From contig NZ_LR593887.1 in the NCBI RefSeq assembly GCF_901538355.1, forward strand, positions 5,742,920 through 5,806,919: a stretch of 64,000 nucleotides of DNA, written 5' to 3'. The first letter of the stretch is position 1, and each line of letters opens with the position of its first letter. This document shows positions 1 through 9,835 of the stretch, piece by piece. The stretch is from Tuwongella immobilis (lineage in GTDB: Bacteria > Planctomycetota > Planctomycetia > Gemmatales > Gemmataceae). A program made the translations under genes and the position numbers. The notes under the pieces are model-generated. The model was not told where the DNA came from. It did not search any database and saw nothing but the letters and a program-made list of their open reading frames with translations.

Positions 1-1
1 C

Positions 2-472
2 CGTGTGGATGGGAAACGGATCGGAGCAGTTGGCCATTCGTTAGGTGGACACAATTCAATTTTTCTCGGTGTATTTGATGAACGCATTCAATGTGTGATT
101 TCCAGTTGTGGATTTTGTAGCTTTCCGAAATATATGAAGGGTAATCTCGCTGGTTGGGGCCATGACGGCTATATGCCCAAGATTCGCAACGAACTTGAAT
201 CCAACCCCGCCAAGATGCCGTTCGATTTTACGGAAGTGATTGCCGCCCTTGCACCTCGGCCGTTTTTAGCAAGTGCCCCAGTTGGTGATGATAATTTTGA
301 TGTCGAGGGCGTCAAGGACTGTATTCGTGCAGCGCGTCCGGTCTATCGGCTATTCGGTGCAGAATCGTCATTAATTGGTGACTATCCGGCTGGTGGACAC
401 ACATTTGGTGGCCCTGCCCGCGCGATTGCTTATCCTTTTCTTGACAAATCACTCGCTCATCAGCCGCAGTAA
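2..472 (+). CDS. alpha/beta hydrolase (dienelactone hydrolase / acetyl-xylan esterase type), 5' truncated by window
   Basis: This is the C-terminal ~156 residues of an alpha/beta-hydrolase; the frame is open to the window edge, so the true start lies upstream. The nucleophile elbow GHSLGG is at the beginning of the visible part, a candidate acid lies in GDDNFDVEG, and the catalytic histidine is probably in PAGGHTF near the end, giving a complete Ser-Asp-His set in the expected order. Known relatives hydrolyse esters or lactones, and many planctomycete copies are exported, but the N-terminus that would show a signal peptide is missing. The substrate cannot be inferred. It is followed by a 133-bp gap and glgX, and no operon link is evident. 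Confidence 0.75.
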   Translation, partial: RVDGKRIGAVGHSLGGHNSIFLGVFDERIQCVISSCGFCSFPKYMKGNLAGWGHDGYMPKIRNELESNPAKMPFDFTEVIAALAPRPFLASAPVGDDNFDVEGVKDCIRAARPVYRLFGAESSLIGDYPAGGHTFGGPARAIAYPFLDKSLAHQPQ

Positions 473-481
473 TGGTCACGA

Positions 482-535
482 ACCAGGCCAATCATGGAAC
501 GAAACAGATATTTTTGAAGTTCGTATTGGCCTGGT
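482..535. terminator. inverted repeat between esterase and glgX, possible terminator
   Basis: An 11-bp perfect inverted repeat (ACCAGGCCAAT at 482-492 and ATTGGCCTGGT at 525-535) encloses a 32-nt loop containing a short T run. It starts 10 bp after the esterase stop codon. No T tract follows the right arm, so it could be a weak terminator or a regulatory structure for glgX. Confidence 0.35.
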
Positions 536-605
536 AGCGACTCATTTCCTATCTTCAACATACGGCTCTCGAATCTTTTTTCATTTCACTCGATCGGAGT
601 CAAAT

Positions 606-2768
606 ATGTTACGAGCTTGGCCGGGCAAGCCCTACCCTTTGGGTGCGACATGGGACGGGACCGGGGTCAACTTTGCTATTTTCTCGGCACATGCCACTTC
701 GATTGAGTTGTGTTTATTTGAATCCGAAGATTCTCCAACCGAATCGACCAAAATTCCGTTAGTCGAAACTACGCATCAGGTTTGGCATGCATACCTTCCG
801 GATGTCAAACCTGGTCAACTCTACGGTTATCGGGTCCATGGTCCTTGGGAACCTGAAAATGGACATCGATTTAATCCGAACAAAATCATATTAGATCCCT
901 ACGCCAAGGCGATCGGTCGAACCACGCGCTGGGACGACTCCATGTTTGCGTATCAGGTTGGGAATGAAGCAGCTGATCTCTCGTTTGATGAGCGAGATAA
1001 TGCCGCATTCGCACCGTTGGCCGTCGTGGTGGATCCGGCGTACATCTGGGGTGACGACCGTCGGCCGAATATCCCATGGCATGAGACATTGATTTATGAG
1101 ACTCATGTCAAAGGTTTCACCAAATTAAATCAACTCATCCCCGAAGAATTACGGGGAACCTATGCTGGGTTAGCTACGGAGCCGGTAATTCGGTATCTAA
1201 AAGAATTGGGCGTGACCACAGTTGAGTTGTTACCAGTCCATCATCATTTAGAAGATCGCCATTTGGTAACCAAAGGTTTGGCGAATTATTGGGGCTATAA
1301 TACACTTGGCTTTTTCGCGCCCGAGCCAGACTACGCCGCGAATCCAAAGGGATACGAAGCTGTTCGTGAATTCAAAATGATGGTCCGAACCCTGCATGAA
1401 GCAGGTTTAGAAGTGCTCCTTGATGTTGTGTATAATCACACAGCCGAGGGGAATCACATGGGCCCAATGCTCTCCTTACGTGGAGCAGATAACGCGAGTT
1501 ATTATCGGCTTGTGAATGATGACCGTCGGTTTTACATGGATTATACCGGGTGTGGAAACACACTGAACATGTTAAGTCCCTTTGTATTGCAACTCATCAT
1601 GGATAGTTTGCGATACTGGGTTGTCGAAATGCACGTCGATGGCTTCCGATTTGATTTGGCGAGTGCATTGGCGCGGGAACTTCATGAAGTGGATAAGCTG
1701 GGATCATTCTTCGATATTATTCACCAAGATCCCATTTTATCTCGTGTCAAACTGATCGCAGAGCCATGGGATTTGGGTGAAGGTGGCTATCAAGTGGGGA
1801 ATTTCCCGTCGTTGTGGACAGAATGGAACGGGAAATATCGTGATTGTGTGCGAAGTTTCTGGAAAGGTGACGGCGGCACCTATGCAGAATTTGCGACCCG
1901 TCTCTGCGGATCGAGCGACTTATATGGTCATGGCGGTCGGGCTCCGACGGCCAGCATTAATTTTATCACCGCACACGATGGGTTCACATTGCATGATTTG
2001 GTATCATACAATGAGAAACATAATAATGCCAACGGTGAAGACAATCGCGATGGTGAGTCGCATAACCGCAGTTGGAATTGTGGCGCGGAAGGTCCAACGG
2101 ATGATCCCACGATTCTCGAACTTCGCGAACGTCAGAAACGGAACCTGTTAGCCACCTTGTTGTTATCGCAAGGGGTGCCGATGCTGTTGCAAGGGGACGA
2201 AGTTGGCCGCACGCAACAGGGCAATAATAATGTCTATTGCCAAGACAATGAACTGAGCTGGCAGAATTGGGAATTTTCGGAACTCCAACAAAAACAACTC
2301 GAATTTTCGCAGCAACTCATTGCATTCTGGAAAAAGAATCCCGTTTTGCACCGTCGAAAATTCTTTAAGGGCGATGTGATTCCCAAAGCTGGGGAAAAAG
2401 ATCTCGTCTTTTTAGATCCCAGCGGCCAAGAAATGACCGAGCAAGCGTGGTCGGTAGGCTATGTGCAATGCATGGGGGTCTTGTTAGCCGGGAATGCGAT
2501 CACCGAATTGGATCCGAAAGGCCAACGCATTATTGGTGATACGCTCTGTATTTTATTGAATGCCTATCACGATCGCTTGGATTTTACGCTGCCTGAGGCC
2601 GCCGAGGGACAGGCTTGGTCTTTGGCCTTCGACACGGCCAAACCGGAAGCTGGTGAATTTGGGTCGAATGGCAAATCGGAATCGGCGGAATCATCTCTGG
2701 AATCGCCATATCCCTTGGCGGGGAGGAGCGTCGCGGTGTTCGTCGCCAAATCGTTGCCGACAAATTGA
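606..2768 (+). CDS. glgX: glycogen debranching enzyme GlgX (isoamylase type, GH13)
   Basis: This 720-residue enzyme hydrolyses alpha-1,6 branch linkages of glycogen in the cytoplasm. An N-terminal CBM48-like domain ([19 protein letters not shown]) is followed by the GH13 barrel. The four conserved regions are visible: DVVYNHT (~273), GFRFDLA with nucleophile Asp ~350, AEPWD with acid/base Glu ~386, and TAHDGFT (~458). Length matches the GlgX/TreX family. The ATG at 606 is chosen because it begins the conserved domain directly; the frame stays open upstream into the previous gene, but that extension resembles nothing. The branching-enzyme gene follows 76 bp downstream on the same strand, so the pair forms a glycogen-remodelling unit. 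No synthase or ADP-glucose pyrophosphorylase gene is in the window. Confidence 0.93.
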   Translation: MLRAWPGKPYPLGATWDGTGVNFAIFSAHATSIELCLFESEDSPTESTKIPLVETTHQVWHAYLPDVKPGQLYGYRVHGPWEPENGHRFNPNKIILDPYAKAIGRTTRWDDSMFAYQVGNEAADLSFDERDNAAFAPLAVVVDPAYIWGDDRRPNIPWHETLIYETHVKGFTKLNQLIPEELRGTYAGLATEPVIRYLKELGVTTVELLPVHHHLEDRHLVTKGLANYWGYNTLGFFAPEPDYAANPKGYEAVREFKMMVRTLHEAGLEVLLDVVYNHTAEGNHMGPMLSLRGADNASYYRLVNDDRRFYMDYTGCGNTLNMLSPFVLQLIMDSLRYWVVEMHVDGFRFDLASALARELHEVDKLGSFFDIIHQDPILSRVKLIAEPWDLGEGGYQVGNFPSLWTEWNGKYRDCVRSFWKGDGGTYAEFATRLCGSSDLYGHGGRAPTASINFITAHDGFTLHDLVSYNEKHNNANGEDNRDGESHNRSWNCGAEGPTDDPTILELRERQKRNLLATLLLSQGVPMLLQGDEVGRTQQGNNNVYCQDNELSWQNWEFSELQQKQLEFSQQLIAFWKKNPVLHRRKFFKGDVIPKAGEKDLVFLDPSGQEMTEQAWSVGYVQCMGVLLAGNAITELDPKGQRIIGDTLCILLNAYHDRLDFTLPEAAEGQAWSLAFDTAKPEAGEFGSNGKSESAESSLESPYPLAGRSVAVFVAKSLPTN

Positions 2769-2795
2769 TTCCGATTTCATATGACAACGGTACCC

Positions 2796-2823
2796 TCTGC
2801 GAGCTGGCTGTCCGGCTCGCAGA
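2796..2823. terminator. hairpin between glgX and glgB
   Basis: A 9-bp inverted repeat, TCTGCGAGC / GCTCGCAGA with a 10-nt loop, is followed by a short TCTTTCCC stretch, immediately upstream of the glgB ribosome-binding site GAGGGGAGA. It may attenuate read-through from glgX or stabilise the message. Confidence 0.35.
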
Positions 2824-2844
2824 TCTTTCCCGAGGGGAGATGCT

Positions 2845-4767
2845 ATGAACGCCTCGACGCCGATTCGTTATGACTGCTCGTTGATTACCTCCGATGATCG
2901 TTATCTCTTCAATGAAGGGAATCACTTTCATTTATACGAAAAACTCGGAGCGCATCCTGGGATTGTAGACGGCGTTGCGGGTACGTTCTTTGGCGTATGG
3001 GCACCCAACGCGGAATCTGTCACCGTGATGGGTGATTTTAATGGTTGGAATCGTGATAGTCATCCATTAACGTGGCGGGAACATTCGGGGATTTGGGAGG
3101 CGTTCCTACCCGGTATTGGTGTTGGTGAGCATTATAAATATTTTGTCCGTTCCCGATATCACGGATTTACAGCGGAAAAGAGCGATCCATTTGCCTTCCG
3201 CACCGAAGTGCCCCCCAAGACCGCATCGGTGGTTACGGATTTGCATTACGATTGGAATGATGCCGAGTGGATGAAAACTCGCGGGGAGCGTCACCGAGCG
3301 GAATCGCCGATCTCGATATATGAATTGCATTTAGGGTCGTGGCGACGTGCGCCGGGAGATTACAATCGGCCGTTGGATTATCGGGAAACGGCGAAGTGGC
3401 TGATTGAGCATGTGAAACGCTGCGGGTTTACCCATGTTGAATTTCTGCCGTTAATGGAGCATCCGTTTTACGGCTCGTGGGGCTATCAGACAACCGGATA
3501 TTTCGCCCCCACGGCTCGTTATGGTGCCCCGCAAGACCTCAAATATCTCATTGACCAATTGCACCAACATGGAATTGGTGTCATTCTGGATTGGGTTCCC
3601 TCACATTTTCCGTGTGATGGTCACGGTTTAGCCTATTTTGATGGCACGCACCTGTTTGAACACTCGAATCCAAAAGAAGGATTCCATCCGGATTGGCAAT
3701 CGGCAATCTTTAATTATGGCCGAAATGAGGTTCGGAGTTTTCTGATTTCGAGTGCCATGTTTTGGATGAATGAATATCACGTGGATGGCTTACGGGTGGA
3801 CGCGGTTGCGTCGATGCTGTATCGGGATTATTCGCGGAAAGAGGGCGAATGGATTCCGAATGTCTACGGTGGGCGTGAGAATTTAGAAGCGATTCACTTT
3901 TTGCGTCGGTTGAATGAGGCGATTTACGCCGCCCATCCGGATGCCACGATGATTGCCGAGGAATCGACCGCGTGGGGCGGTGTTTCGCGGCCAACGTATA
4001 CCGGCGGTCTGGGTTTTGGCGCAAAATGGGATATGGGTTGGATGCATGACACGTTAAAGTATTTTGCCCAAGATCCCGTGCATCGAAAATATCATCATAG
4101 CCAACTCACGTTCCGGATGATTTATGCGTTTAGTGAGAATTTCGTGCTCTCGCTTTCGCATGATGAGGTCGTTCATGGCAAGGGATCCTTGCTGAATAAG
4201 ATGCCGGGCGACCCCTGGCAAAAATTCGCCAATTTGCGTCTCTTATATGCGTATATGACGGCGATGCCGGGCAAGAAATTATTATTCATGGGCAGTGAGT
4301 TTGCCCAGTGGGAAGAATGGAAGCATGAATCGAGCCTGGATTGGCACCTCACCGAATCGGGGCCGCATGCGGGTATGATGCAGTTGGTGGGCGATTTAAA
4401 TCGGCTTTACGTTAACGAATCCACGCTGCATGAGTGGGACTGGAAACCGGAAGGTTTTCGATATGTTGAAGCCAATGATGGCGATAACAGCGTGTTAGCG
4501 TTTTTGCGATTTGGATCGTGGGGGAAACCGATCATTCTGTGTGTGTTTAATTTCACCCCCGTTCCGCGACCGAGTTATCGAGTGGGTGTGCCGTGTGCGG
4601 GGTATTGGTCGGAAGTCGTCAATACGGATGCAACCATTTACGGCGGAACGGGTTCGGGCAACTTGGGCGGCGTCTCATCCGCCCCGATTCCGAGCCAAAG
4701 CTATGGGGATTCCATTCAAGTGAATGTCCCGCCATTAGCTTGTGTGATGTTTAAGTGGGAAGCCTAA
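2845..4767 (+). CDS. glgB: 1,4-alpha-glucan branching enzyme GlgB
   Basis: Transfers alpha-1,4 chains to form alpha-1,6 branches in glycogen (EC 2.4.1.18). The 640-residue protein has an N-terminal CBM48 (FFGVWAPNAESVTVMGDFNGWN), the GH13 barrel and a C-terminal beta domain. Active-site regions are DWVPSHFPCDG, GLRVDAVASMLY (nucleophile Asp ~319), IAEEST (acid/base Glu ~372) and LSLSHDEVVHGKGS (~439). E. coli GlgB is ~728 residues; the shorter length here fits the class lacking the extra N1 domain. The start ATG has a good Shine-Dalgarno (GAGGGGAGATGCT). It is downstream of glgX and convergent with panD. Confidence 0.95.
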   Translation: MNASTPIRYDCSLITSDDRYLFNEGNHFHLYEKLGAHPGIVDGVAGTFFGVWAPNAESVTVMGDFNGWNRDSHPLTWREHSGIWEAFLPGIGVGEHYKYFVRSRYHGFTAEKSDPFAFRTEVPPKTASVVTDLHYDWNDAEWMKTRGERHRAESPISIYELHLGSWRRAPGDYNRPLDYRETAKWLIEHVKRCGFTHVEFLPLMEHPFYGSWGYQTTGYFAPTARYGAPQDLKYLIDQLHQHGIGVILDWVPSHFPCDGHGLAYFDGTHLFEHSNPKEGFHPDWQSAIFNYGRNEVRSFLISSAMFWMNEYHVDGLRVDAVASMLYRDYSRKEGEWIPNVYGGRENLEAIHFLRRLNEAIYAAHPDATMIAEESTAWGGVSRPTYTGGLGFGAKWDMGWMHDTLKYFAQDPVHRKYHHSQLTFRMIYAFSENFVLSLSHDEVVHGKGSLLNKMPGDPWQKFANLRLLYAYMTAMPGKKLLFMGSEFAQWEEWKHESSLDWHLTESGPHAGMMQLVGDLNRLYVNESTLHEWDWKPEGFRYVEANDGDNSVLAFLRFGSWGKPIILCVFNFTPVPRPSYRVGVPCAGYWSEVVNTDATIYGGTGSGNLGGVSSAPIPSQSYGDSIQVNVPPLACVMFKWEA

Positions 4768-4777
4768 TCCCCAAGTC

Positions 4778-4812
4778 TTGCGAGTTGGGGTGAGAATCGC
4801 TCCAACTCGCAA
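4778..4812. terminator. inverted repeat between convergent glgB and panD
   Basis: An 11-bp perfect stem, TTGCGAGTTGG / CCAACTCGCAA, with a 13-nt loop fills the 52-bp gap between two convergent genes. Neither side has a T tract. The position suggests a shared bidirectional terminator, though the structure alone does not prove it. Confidence 0.45.
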
Positions 4813-4819
4813 CCGGGAA

Positions 4820-5176
4820 TTACAGACTCTGCTTCATTCGGTTGTGATCGTCTAACAACACGACCGTTGGCTGAAAGTGGCGAGCTTCGCTCTCGTCCAC
4901 TTCGGCGTAAGTGGCGATAATCACGCGATCCCCCGGTCGGACGAGATGCGCGCCGGCACCGTTCACGCAAATGGTGCCACTTCCCGGCTCACCACGCAGG
5001 GCATAGGTGACCAATCTGGCGCCATTGGTCACATCCCACACATGCACCTGTTCATGGGGCAGGATTCGTGCGGCTTCCATGAGATCCGCATCAATGGTGA
5101 TACTGCCTTCATATTCCAAATTCGCATCGGTTACAATTGCCCGGTGGAGTTTGGATTTAAACATATGTAATCGCAT
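4820..5176 (-). CDS. panD: aspartate 1-decarboxylase PanD
   Basis: Converts L-aspartate to beta-alanine for pantothenate and CoA synthesis; the family is a pyruvoyl enzyme made by self-cleavage of a proenzyme. The 118-residue product carries [20 protein letters not shown], whose Gly-Ser in YEGSITID is the cleavage point that generates the pyruvoyl group. Conserved [16 protein letters not shown] and a C-terminal ATYAEVDE segment are also present. Although the frame is open further upstream, the ATG at 5176 has a GAGGAGG ribosome-binding site 6-8 nt upstream and gives the usual N-terminus. A co-directional lipoprotein gene ends about 100 bp upstream, so they may share a transcript. Confidence 0.95.
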   Translation of the reverse strand: MRLHMFKSKLHRAIVTDANLEYEGSITIDADLMEAARILPHEQVHVWDVTNGARLVTYALRGEPGSGTICVNGAGAHLVRPGDRVIIATYAEVDESEARHFQPTVVLLDDHNRMKQSL

Positions 5177-5275
5177 CCGTCGCCTCCTCGCATCCTGGGC
5201 GTTCGACGACTTCGCCGCTCCGCACATGGGTTGAGACAGAAGTATTCTAGGGACCAGGCGGGCAAATGGTTAGCG

Positions 5276-5968
5276 TCACTGTGCCCCGCGAAGTGCCGGA
5301 TCGGCTCCGGTGAGTTGTTTTTCGACTTGTGATTGGCCTTGGGCCGCTCGGTAGATTCCTTCGACTTTCTCAATGGTGTCGGGATGCACGGTCGTCTTCG
5401 CTAAGTATGTGCGGGCCAAGACGTTGGGTTCCAATTCCCCGCGTCGCGACCGGGTCAATCGAGGATTGCGTTTCTCGAATTTTGCCAGTTCAGCCACGTC
5501 GGTTTGGTCGGCGGAGCGACTGGAATTGGCCACATCTCGACTCAATGGCACTTGCACGGGGGGCACCCGTTCGGAATACGGACGCAGTTCTTCATTTTCG
5601 ATGGCCATTCGGGCGACTTCCAGACTGAGCAGTGCCATGAGTTGCGAGTCATCCTTGCACTGTTGCACCATCGCCTCAGTAATATAAATTCGGCCATCGG
5701 CGAGATGGAACAGGGCTTTTTCCGAGACACCGATTGTCAAAAAAATCGGCGTAAACCCAAGTCCCGGATTGGCTTGCAGGAATTTCTGACTGACCACTTG
5801 AACGCGGGTCGCCGCTTTTTCGGAGGCTGCCGCGAGCTTCGGCACATCGGGCATTCGGCTCGGTGGGATGTTGCGAATCCCCCCGCGACTCCCGAAACAT
5901 CCGCTGGAGAGCACCACCAGAGCACTTGCCAGCCCCAGTCCGAGCAATCGCCGTTCGACCTGGATCAT
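5276..5968 (-). CDS. exported lipoprotein resembling a catalytically dead M48 peptidase domain
   Basis: A 230-residue protein with a lipoprotein signal: basic MIQVERR, hydrophobic stretch, and lipobox LSSGC with the modified cysteine at residue ~23. The middle portion (FHLADGRIYITEAMVQQ then DDSQLMALLSLEVARM) follows the pattern of M48 zinc metallopeptidases, in which a gly-rich turn and helix precede HExxH; here the corresponding motif reads LEVAR, so both zinc histidines are absent. This resemblance is from reading only. The start at 5968 is chosen because GGAGGAT lies 7 nt upstream and it begins the signal peptide; the longer frame is unlikely. The C-terminal ~80 residues are charged and low in hydrophobicity. 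It is divergent from the BBP7 barrel gene. Confidence 0.7.
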   Translation of the reverse strand: MIQVERRLLGLGLASALVVLSSGCFGSRGGIRNIPPSRMPDVPKLAAASEKAATRVQVVSQKFLQANPGLGFTPIFLTIGVSEKALFHLADGRIYITEAMVQQCKDDSQLMALLSLEVARMAIENEELRPYSERVPPVQVPLSRDVANSSRSADQTDVAELAKFEKRNPRLTRSRRGELEPNVLARTYLAKTTVHPDTIEKVEGIYRAAQGQSQVEKQLTGADPALRGAQ

Positions 5969-6162
5969 CGTCCCATCCTCCGAACTATCACCGACCATGT
6001 GCCGCTCATAGCCACCGGTTTGGGTGCTGTCCAGCGAAGTCTTGCGGCACCTGTCGGCATTTCTGGCCGTCAAGACGAGTTTCGGCTTGACTTTTTGCCA
6101 CAAAAAAGCGATCGCACGCCCTCTAAGCCCATCTCGATCGTCCCAGGTCAAGGAGAGCGTCG

Positions 6163-7599
6163 ATGATCTATCGGGGTATTGCAAGCGTCTGGATGGGGCT
6201 GTTGATCGCATCGATTGGTCTGGCCCAAGTTCCTGGTAGCAGCCGAGTTACGGATCTGCCGGTGGGTTCGGATCTGGTCCCGTTGCCGACTCAACCTGCC
6301 ATTCCGATTCCGCCTCCGCAGGCCATGCCGATGGCCTCTCAGGCTCCCCCGCGTGTGTCAACGCCCGCTCCGCGTTCGCCTGAGCCGATCGGCTTGGATC
6401 GGTCGCCGGTGTCGCCGCTCGAACCACTGCCCAATAGTCCGGCTGGGAATCCGATGCCGTTGACGACGACGCCATTTGGTGCGCCGCCGACTGCGTTTGA
6501 AACGCAATCACAACCATCGATGCCCAGTTTGCCGTTATTCTCGTATTGTCCACCGGGGATGCCCCAATTTTGGAGCAGCCTGGACTATCTGCTGTGGTGG
6601 ACGCAGCAGACGGATTTGCCGCCGATTGCACAAGTGATTCCGGATGCGTTGGCCAATGCCCCGGCGTTTCGTGCGGGTCAAGCGATGACCTTGTATCCGA
6701 CCGATTCCACCGGGACGGAAGCGATGTCCGGCATTCGTACCGTCGTTGGCGGGTGGTTCTCGCCGGCCCAGACGTTGGCTGCCGAAGTGGTTTATTTCCA
6801 ACTCTTTGAGCAAGGCGACCGATTCCAGGTGGAATCGAATGGCAGCCCGGTGATTGGTCGGTATTACGTCGATTCGCAAACGAATTTACCCACGCTGTTG
6901 ACATTTTCCAATCCCACAACCGGGACGCGCGGCTCGATTTCTGCGGATTTCGCGCAATCGGTTCACAATGCCGAAGCCAATCTGATGGGGTCGATTCGGC
7001 CCTATGTTGGCGATCGCATGATGGTGATTGCGGGATTTCGCTACATGGATGTGCAGCAGCGCATGAATATCACCGATCGCATGGTGAATGCCAATGGTTC
7101 AGCATTCATCCAGGGTCAAGAATCGTTCGATGTCAAAAACCGCTTCTACGGCGGCCAAGTGGGGACCAAATGGGTTTGGCAAGGCAAACACTGGTCGCTG
7201 GATACGACCGTGAAACTGGCGGTCGGGGCGATGTCACAGAATAGCGAAATTCAAGGCATGACGATGGTGCATACCCCGGCCAACACCGCGACGTATGCGG
7301 GCGATATTCTCGCCCAGAGCAGTAACATTGGCAATCGCACGCAGACCACCACGGCGTTAATTCCCGAATTGAATCTGAAACTCGGATATAAAATTAATTC
7401 GTGGGCGCAATTTCATGCCGGTTATGATTTTGTGTTCATTAGCGATATGATGAACCTGGGCAATCTCATGGATACCACGGTGAATGCGAATCTGATTCCG
7501 CCGGGAAATCCGGGTGGCCCGATGCGACCGGGATTCCCGAATGAAAGCGATACCTTTTGGCTGCAAGGGCTGACGTTGGGTGTGAGCATCCAATATTAA
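6163..7599 (+). CDS. BBP7-family outer-membrane beta-barrel protein
   Basis: A 478-residue exported protein. The signal peptide MIYRGIASVWMGLLIASIGLAQ precedes a ~100-residue Pro-rich linker (many PPP, PMP and SPEP turns), then a barrel region starting at FWSSLDYLLWWTQQ, which is characteristic of BBP7 proteins known mainly from planctomycetes. Alternating polar/aromatic strands, an RPYVGDRMMVIAGFRYMDVQ strand pair and a terminal aromatic strand (LQGLTLGVSIQY) fit an outer-membrane barrel. Ribosome-binding site AGGAGAG lies just upstream. Function is unknown for the family; it is presumed structural or a porin. The Pro-rich linker might span the periplasm or cell wall (inference). Confidence 0.85.
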   Translation: MIYRGIASVWMGLLIASIGLAQVPGSSRVTDLPVGSDLVPLPTQPAIPIPPPQAMPMASQAPPRVSTPAPRSPEPIGLDRSPVSPLEPLPNSPAGNPMPLTTTPFGAPPTAFETQSQPSMPSLPLFSYCPPGMPQFWSSLDYLLWWTQQTDLPPIAQVIPDALANAPAFRAGQAMTLYPTDSTGTEAMSGIRTVVGGWFSPAQTLAAEVVYFQLFEQGDRFQVESNGSPVIGRYYVDSQTNLPTLLTFSNPTTGTRGSISADFAQSVHNAEANLMGSIRPYVGDRMMVIAGFRYMDVQQRMNITDRMVNANGSAFIQGQESFDVKNRFYGGQVGTKWVWQGKHWSLDTTVKLAVGAMSQNSEIQGMTMVHTPANTATYAGDILAQSSNIGNRTQTTTALIPELNLKLGYKINSWAQFHAGYDFVFISDMMNLGNLMDTTVNANLIPPGNPGGPMRPGFPNESDTFWLQGLTLGVSIQY

Positions 7600-7622
7600 C
7601 CCTGCCGGATTCAACGGCATCT

Positions 7623-7660
7623 GGGGCGTGGGCCAACTGATTCCCGTCTGGCCCAGCCCC
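7623..7660. terminator. inverted repeat between convergent BBP7 and hydrolase genes
   Basis: GGGGC-(G)-TGGGCCA pairs with TGGCCCA-GCCCC, giving a 12-bp GC-rich stem with one bulged base, located in the 116-bp space between convergent genes. No clear T run follows. Probably a transcription end signal. Confidence 0.45.
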
Positions 7661-7715
7661 TGGATTGACCCATGCAATCCTCAGCGTTCCAATTTCATCA
7701 CAAATCCCATCTCCA

Positions 7716-9164
7716 TCATTTTGGTTGAATCAATTTCTGGAAAGCGGCCAACACATCGGGCAATGCTTCACGAACAATCACGATATGTTCGATTTTAGGA
7801 TACTCTTTGAATTCAACCGATTTCACATTGGCCTGCTGCAATTGCTTGCGAAGCGAACGGGACGAATTGAGTGCGAAATCGTCGGTTCCGACACCGATGA
7901 AAAACGGCAATTGGGCGATCGCCGCCGCCGAATCTTTGCGAATCGAACCACCACCGCCAAGAGCTGCAACCATGGCAAAACGATCGGGCAATCGTTGTGC
8001 AAACGCAATCGATTGCGCCGCCCCCATGGAGTGCCCGACAAGCAAAATCTTGCTGCGATCCACCGGATAGCGTTCGACCAATTGATCCAGCATCCCGGCC
8101 AGCGGTGCGGTTCCCACCAGTCCTGGCCCGCGTGGCGCCAGGCAGATCCAACCGCGTTCCTCGCACTGTTTCACGATGTATCCATCGCCATAGCCGTCGA
8201 AGAACATATTTTCGCTCCCCCCTGCCCCGTGGAGCGCGACGACCATGGGCACGGTCTTTCCGGGCTTGAGTCCTTTGGGAATGAAAATCCGCCCGACTCC
8301 CGGCCCATCTGCGGTGGGAATGGTCAGCCAGAATTGCCCATCTCGTTGTGGGGTATAGGTTTGCTGTTTCGTGGCGAGATTCTTGGCCAGGGTCTCGGCT
8401 TCCGCCATCAGTCGTGCGGCGGGATAGTCCGTTTCCATCACGTTGCGATCGGCCAACAAGGCCAGCACTTCTGTCAAATGCTTGAGTGTCGATTCTTCAA
8501 TCTGGGTGCGGGGCTTCGGGAGTTGGGCAACGGCGGCTTGCAGCAAGCGAATGCGGCCATCGCGATTCTCGACTCGGGAGAGGATTTGTTCGCAGGGAAC
8601 GCGAATAGTTCGACCCACGCGAATTTCCGTCTTCAGCAACAGATCGACATTCTTCTCTTTGCTGGCCCCTTGGAGATCCACCTTGACGATGCACGGAAAT
8701 CGATCCAGCGGATATTCGACTTCCGGCGCATCGCCCACCATGACGGCGAATCGGACATTGGCAGGGATCGGCCATTTGCCGTACATCGGTCGCAAGACCA
8801 CGAGAACGCTTGACGATTCGGCATCGATCAGCCGGGATTCGGGTTGGACGGCAAGCGAGTTGGCCCAAAGCAGATCGGTGCGTTCCAGATCGGCCCCTTG
8901 GAGCATCAGCCGCGCGCGATCCATGCCTTCGGCGGCCTGATCCAGCCGCAGCGAAAAGAAGGCGTTCATGGCCGTTTTCAGAGGCGAAACCACCGCTTGT
9001 CGTTTGGCGGCATCGGGTTGCGCATCCCAGGCCCGTTCGAAGGCCCGCAATCGCAGGCCCAAATCGTAGCGTTCGGGTTGGGCGGCGAGTGGCGCTGGGG
9101 CGAAGAGGCCCACGGCGATTGCCCCGCAGCACAACGCCAGGAGCCATCGGTGTCGTCGTTCCAT
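7716..9164 (-). CDS. exported alpha/beta-hydrolase, PHB-depolymerase/esterase-like
   Basis: A 482-residue protein with signal peptide MERRHRWLLALCCGAIAVGLFAPAPLAAQ. The first ~250 residues after it form an unrecognised domain; the C-terminal ~220 residues are an alpha/beta-hydrolase with oxyanion segment VVALHGAGGSEN, nucleophile motif LLVGHSMGAAQ, acid in VGTDDFAL and histidine in KIEHIVIV. Family members hydrolyse esters such as polyhydroxyalkanoates or feruloyl esters; the substrate here is unknown. AAAGGA sits 7 nt before the ATG. It starts 23 bp after the FHA gene stop on the same strand, suggesting a two-gene operon. Confidence 0.82.
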   Translation of the reverse strand: MERRHRWLLALCCGAIAVGLFAPAPLAAQPERYDLGLRLRAFERAWDAQPDAAKRQAVVSPLKTAMNAFFSLRLDQAAEGMDRARLMLQGADLERTDLLWANSLAVQPESRLIDAESSSVLVVLRPMYGKWPIPANVRFAVMVGDAPEVEYPLDRFPCIVKVDLQGASKEKNVDLLLKTEIRVGRTIRVPCEQILSRVENRDGRIRLLQAAVAQLPKPRTQIEESTLKHLTEVLALLADRNVMETDYPAARLMAEAETLAKNLATKQQTYTPQRDGQFWLTIPTADGPGVGRIFIPKGLKPGKTVPMVVALHGAGGSENMFFDGYGDGYIVKQCEERGWICLAPRGPGLVGTAPLAGMLDQLVERYPVDRSKILLVGHSMGAAQSIAFAQRLPDRFAMVAALGGGGSIRKDSAAAIAQLPFFIGVGTDDFALNSSRSLRKQLQQANVKSVEFKEYPKIEHIVIVREALPDVLAAFQKLIQPK

Positions 9165-9187
9165 GACGAATCCTTTGCGAAGAAAAA

Positions 9188-9835
9188 TCAGGAGATTTTG
9201 GAAGAGTCTTTCGGCGGCAGCAATGTCAGATGTTCGGGCAAAAGAATCGATTGCTGCTCGGTGCCATCGTCTGCCGGCGGCGGATCGTTGGATTCGGTTA
9301 GCGGTTTGGGCATTCGGGCACCCGAACGCGGATCGACCGGCTGAGCAGGAAGCAATTTCCCGTTGGCAGGCGCGGGCAGCGGAATTGGCTCATCGGAATC
9401 TTCGAGCATCGAATCTTCATCGATCACGGGTGCGCTGGCCTTCGGATCGGCACTCGGCAAATGGGCTGCTGGTTGCGCTCCAGGTGAAGCGGCGGACGGG
9501 GAACCAACGAGTCCTTTGGGGAGTTTTCGACGATCGGAGGGGGGACCATCTGGCCCATCCCACACCACTTGGTAGCGAAAGTTACCGATGGTGAGTTCAT
9601 CGCCGGCGTGGACTTTGCCTTCGACAACTCGGACGCCGTTGATGCGGACGCCGTTGGTGCTGCCCAGGTCTCTAACAACCAGATAATCATGCACTTGTGC
9701 CAGACAGCAATGAATGCGGGAAACTTTGCGAGAATTGAGTTGAATATCGCATTCTGGGTGCCGCCCCAACAACAGGATCGGCTTATCCAGAAGGATGTTA
9801 CTGCCCTCGGATAGTGCCAGCAGTTGAGCAGGCAT
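9188..9835 (-). CDS. FHA-domain protein
   Basis: A 215-residue protein whose first ~80 residues are a forkhead-associated domain: GRHPECDIQL, SRIHC, VRDLGSTNGVRINGVRV. These are the conserved Gly-Arg, Ser-x-x-His and Thr-Asn positions used to bind phosphothreonine. The remainder is Pro/Ala/Ser-rich and probably disordered (APVIDEDSMLEDSDEPIPLP). The start is set at MPAQLLALSEG because the domain begins there; upstream codons in the same frame look non-coding. It precedes the exported hydrolase in the same direction. FHA proteins usually act in Ser/Thr kinase signalling; a kinase is 24 kb away, and no link is shown. Confidence 0.85.
   Translation of the reverse strand: MPAQLLALSEGSNILLDKPILLLGRHPECDIQLNSRKVSRIHCCLAQVHDYLVVRDLGSTNGVRINGVRVVEGKVHAGDELTIGNFRYQVVWDGPDGPPSDRRKLPKGLVGSPSAASPGAQPAAHLPSADPKASAPVIDEDSMLEDSDEPIPLPAPANGKLLPAQPVDPRSGARMPKPLTESNDPPPADDGTEQQSILLPEHLTLLPPKDSSKIS

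Noticed and set aside
375-605. Upstream extension of the glgX frame
   Set aside because: It overlaps the 3' end of the esterase gene and reads like non-coding sequence; the conserved domain starts at the ATG at 606.
7665-8813. 382-codon plus-strand open frame opposite the exported hydrolase
   Set aside because: Antisense shadow of a gene with signal peptide and catalytic motifs.
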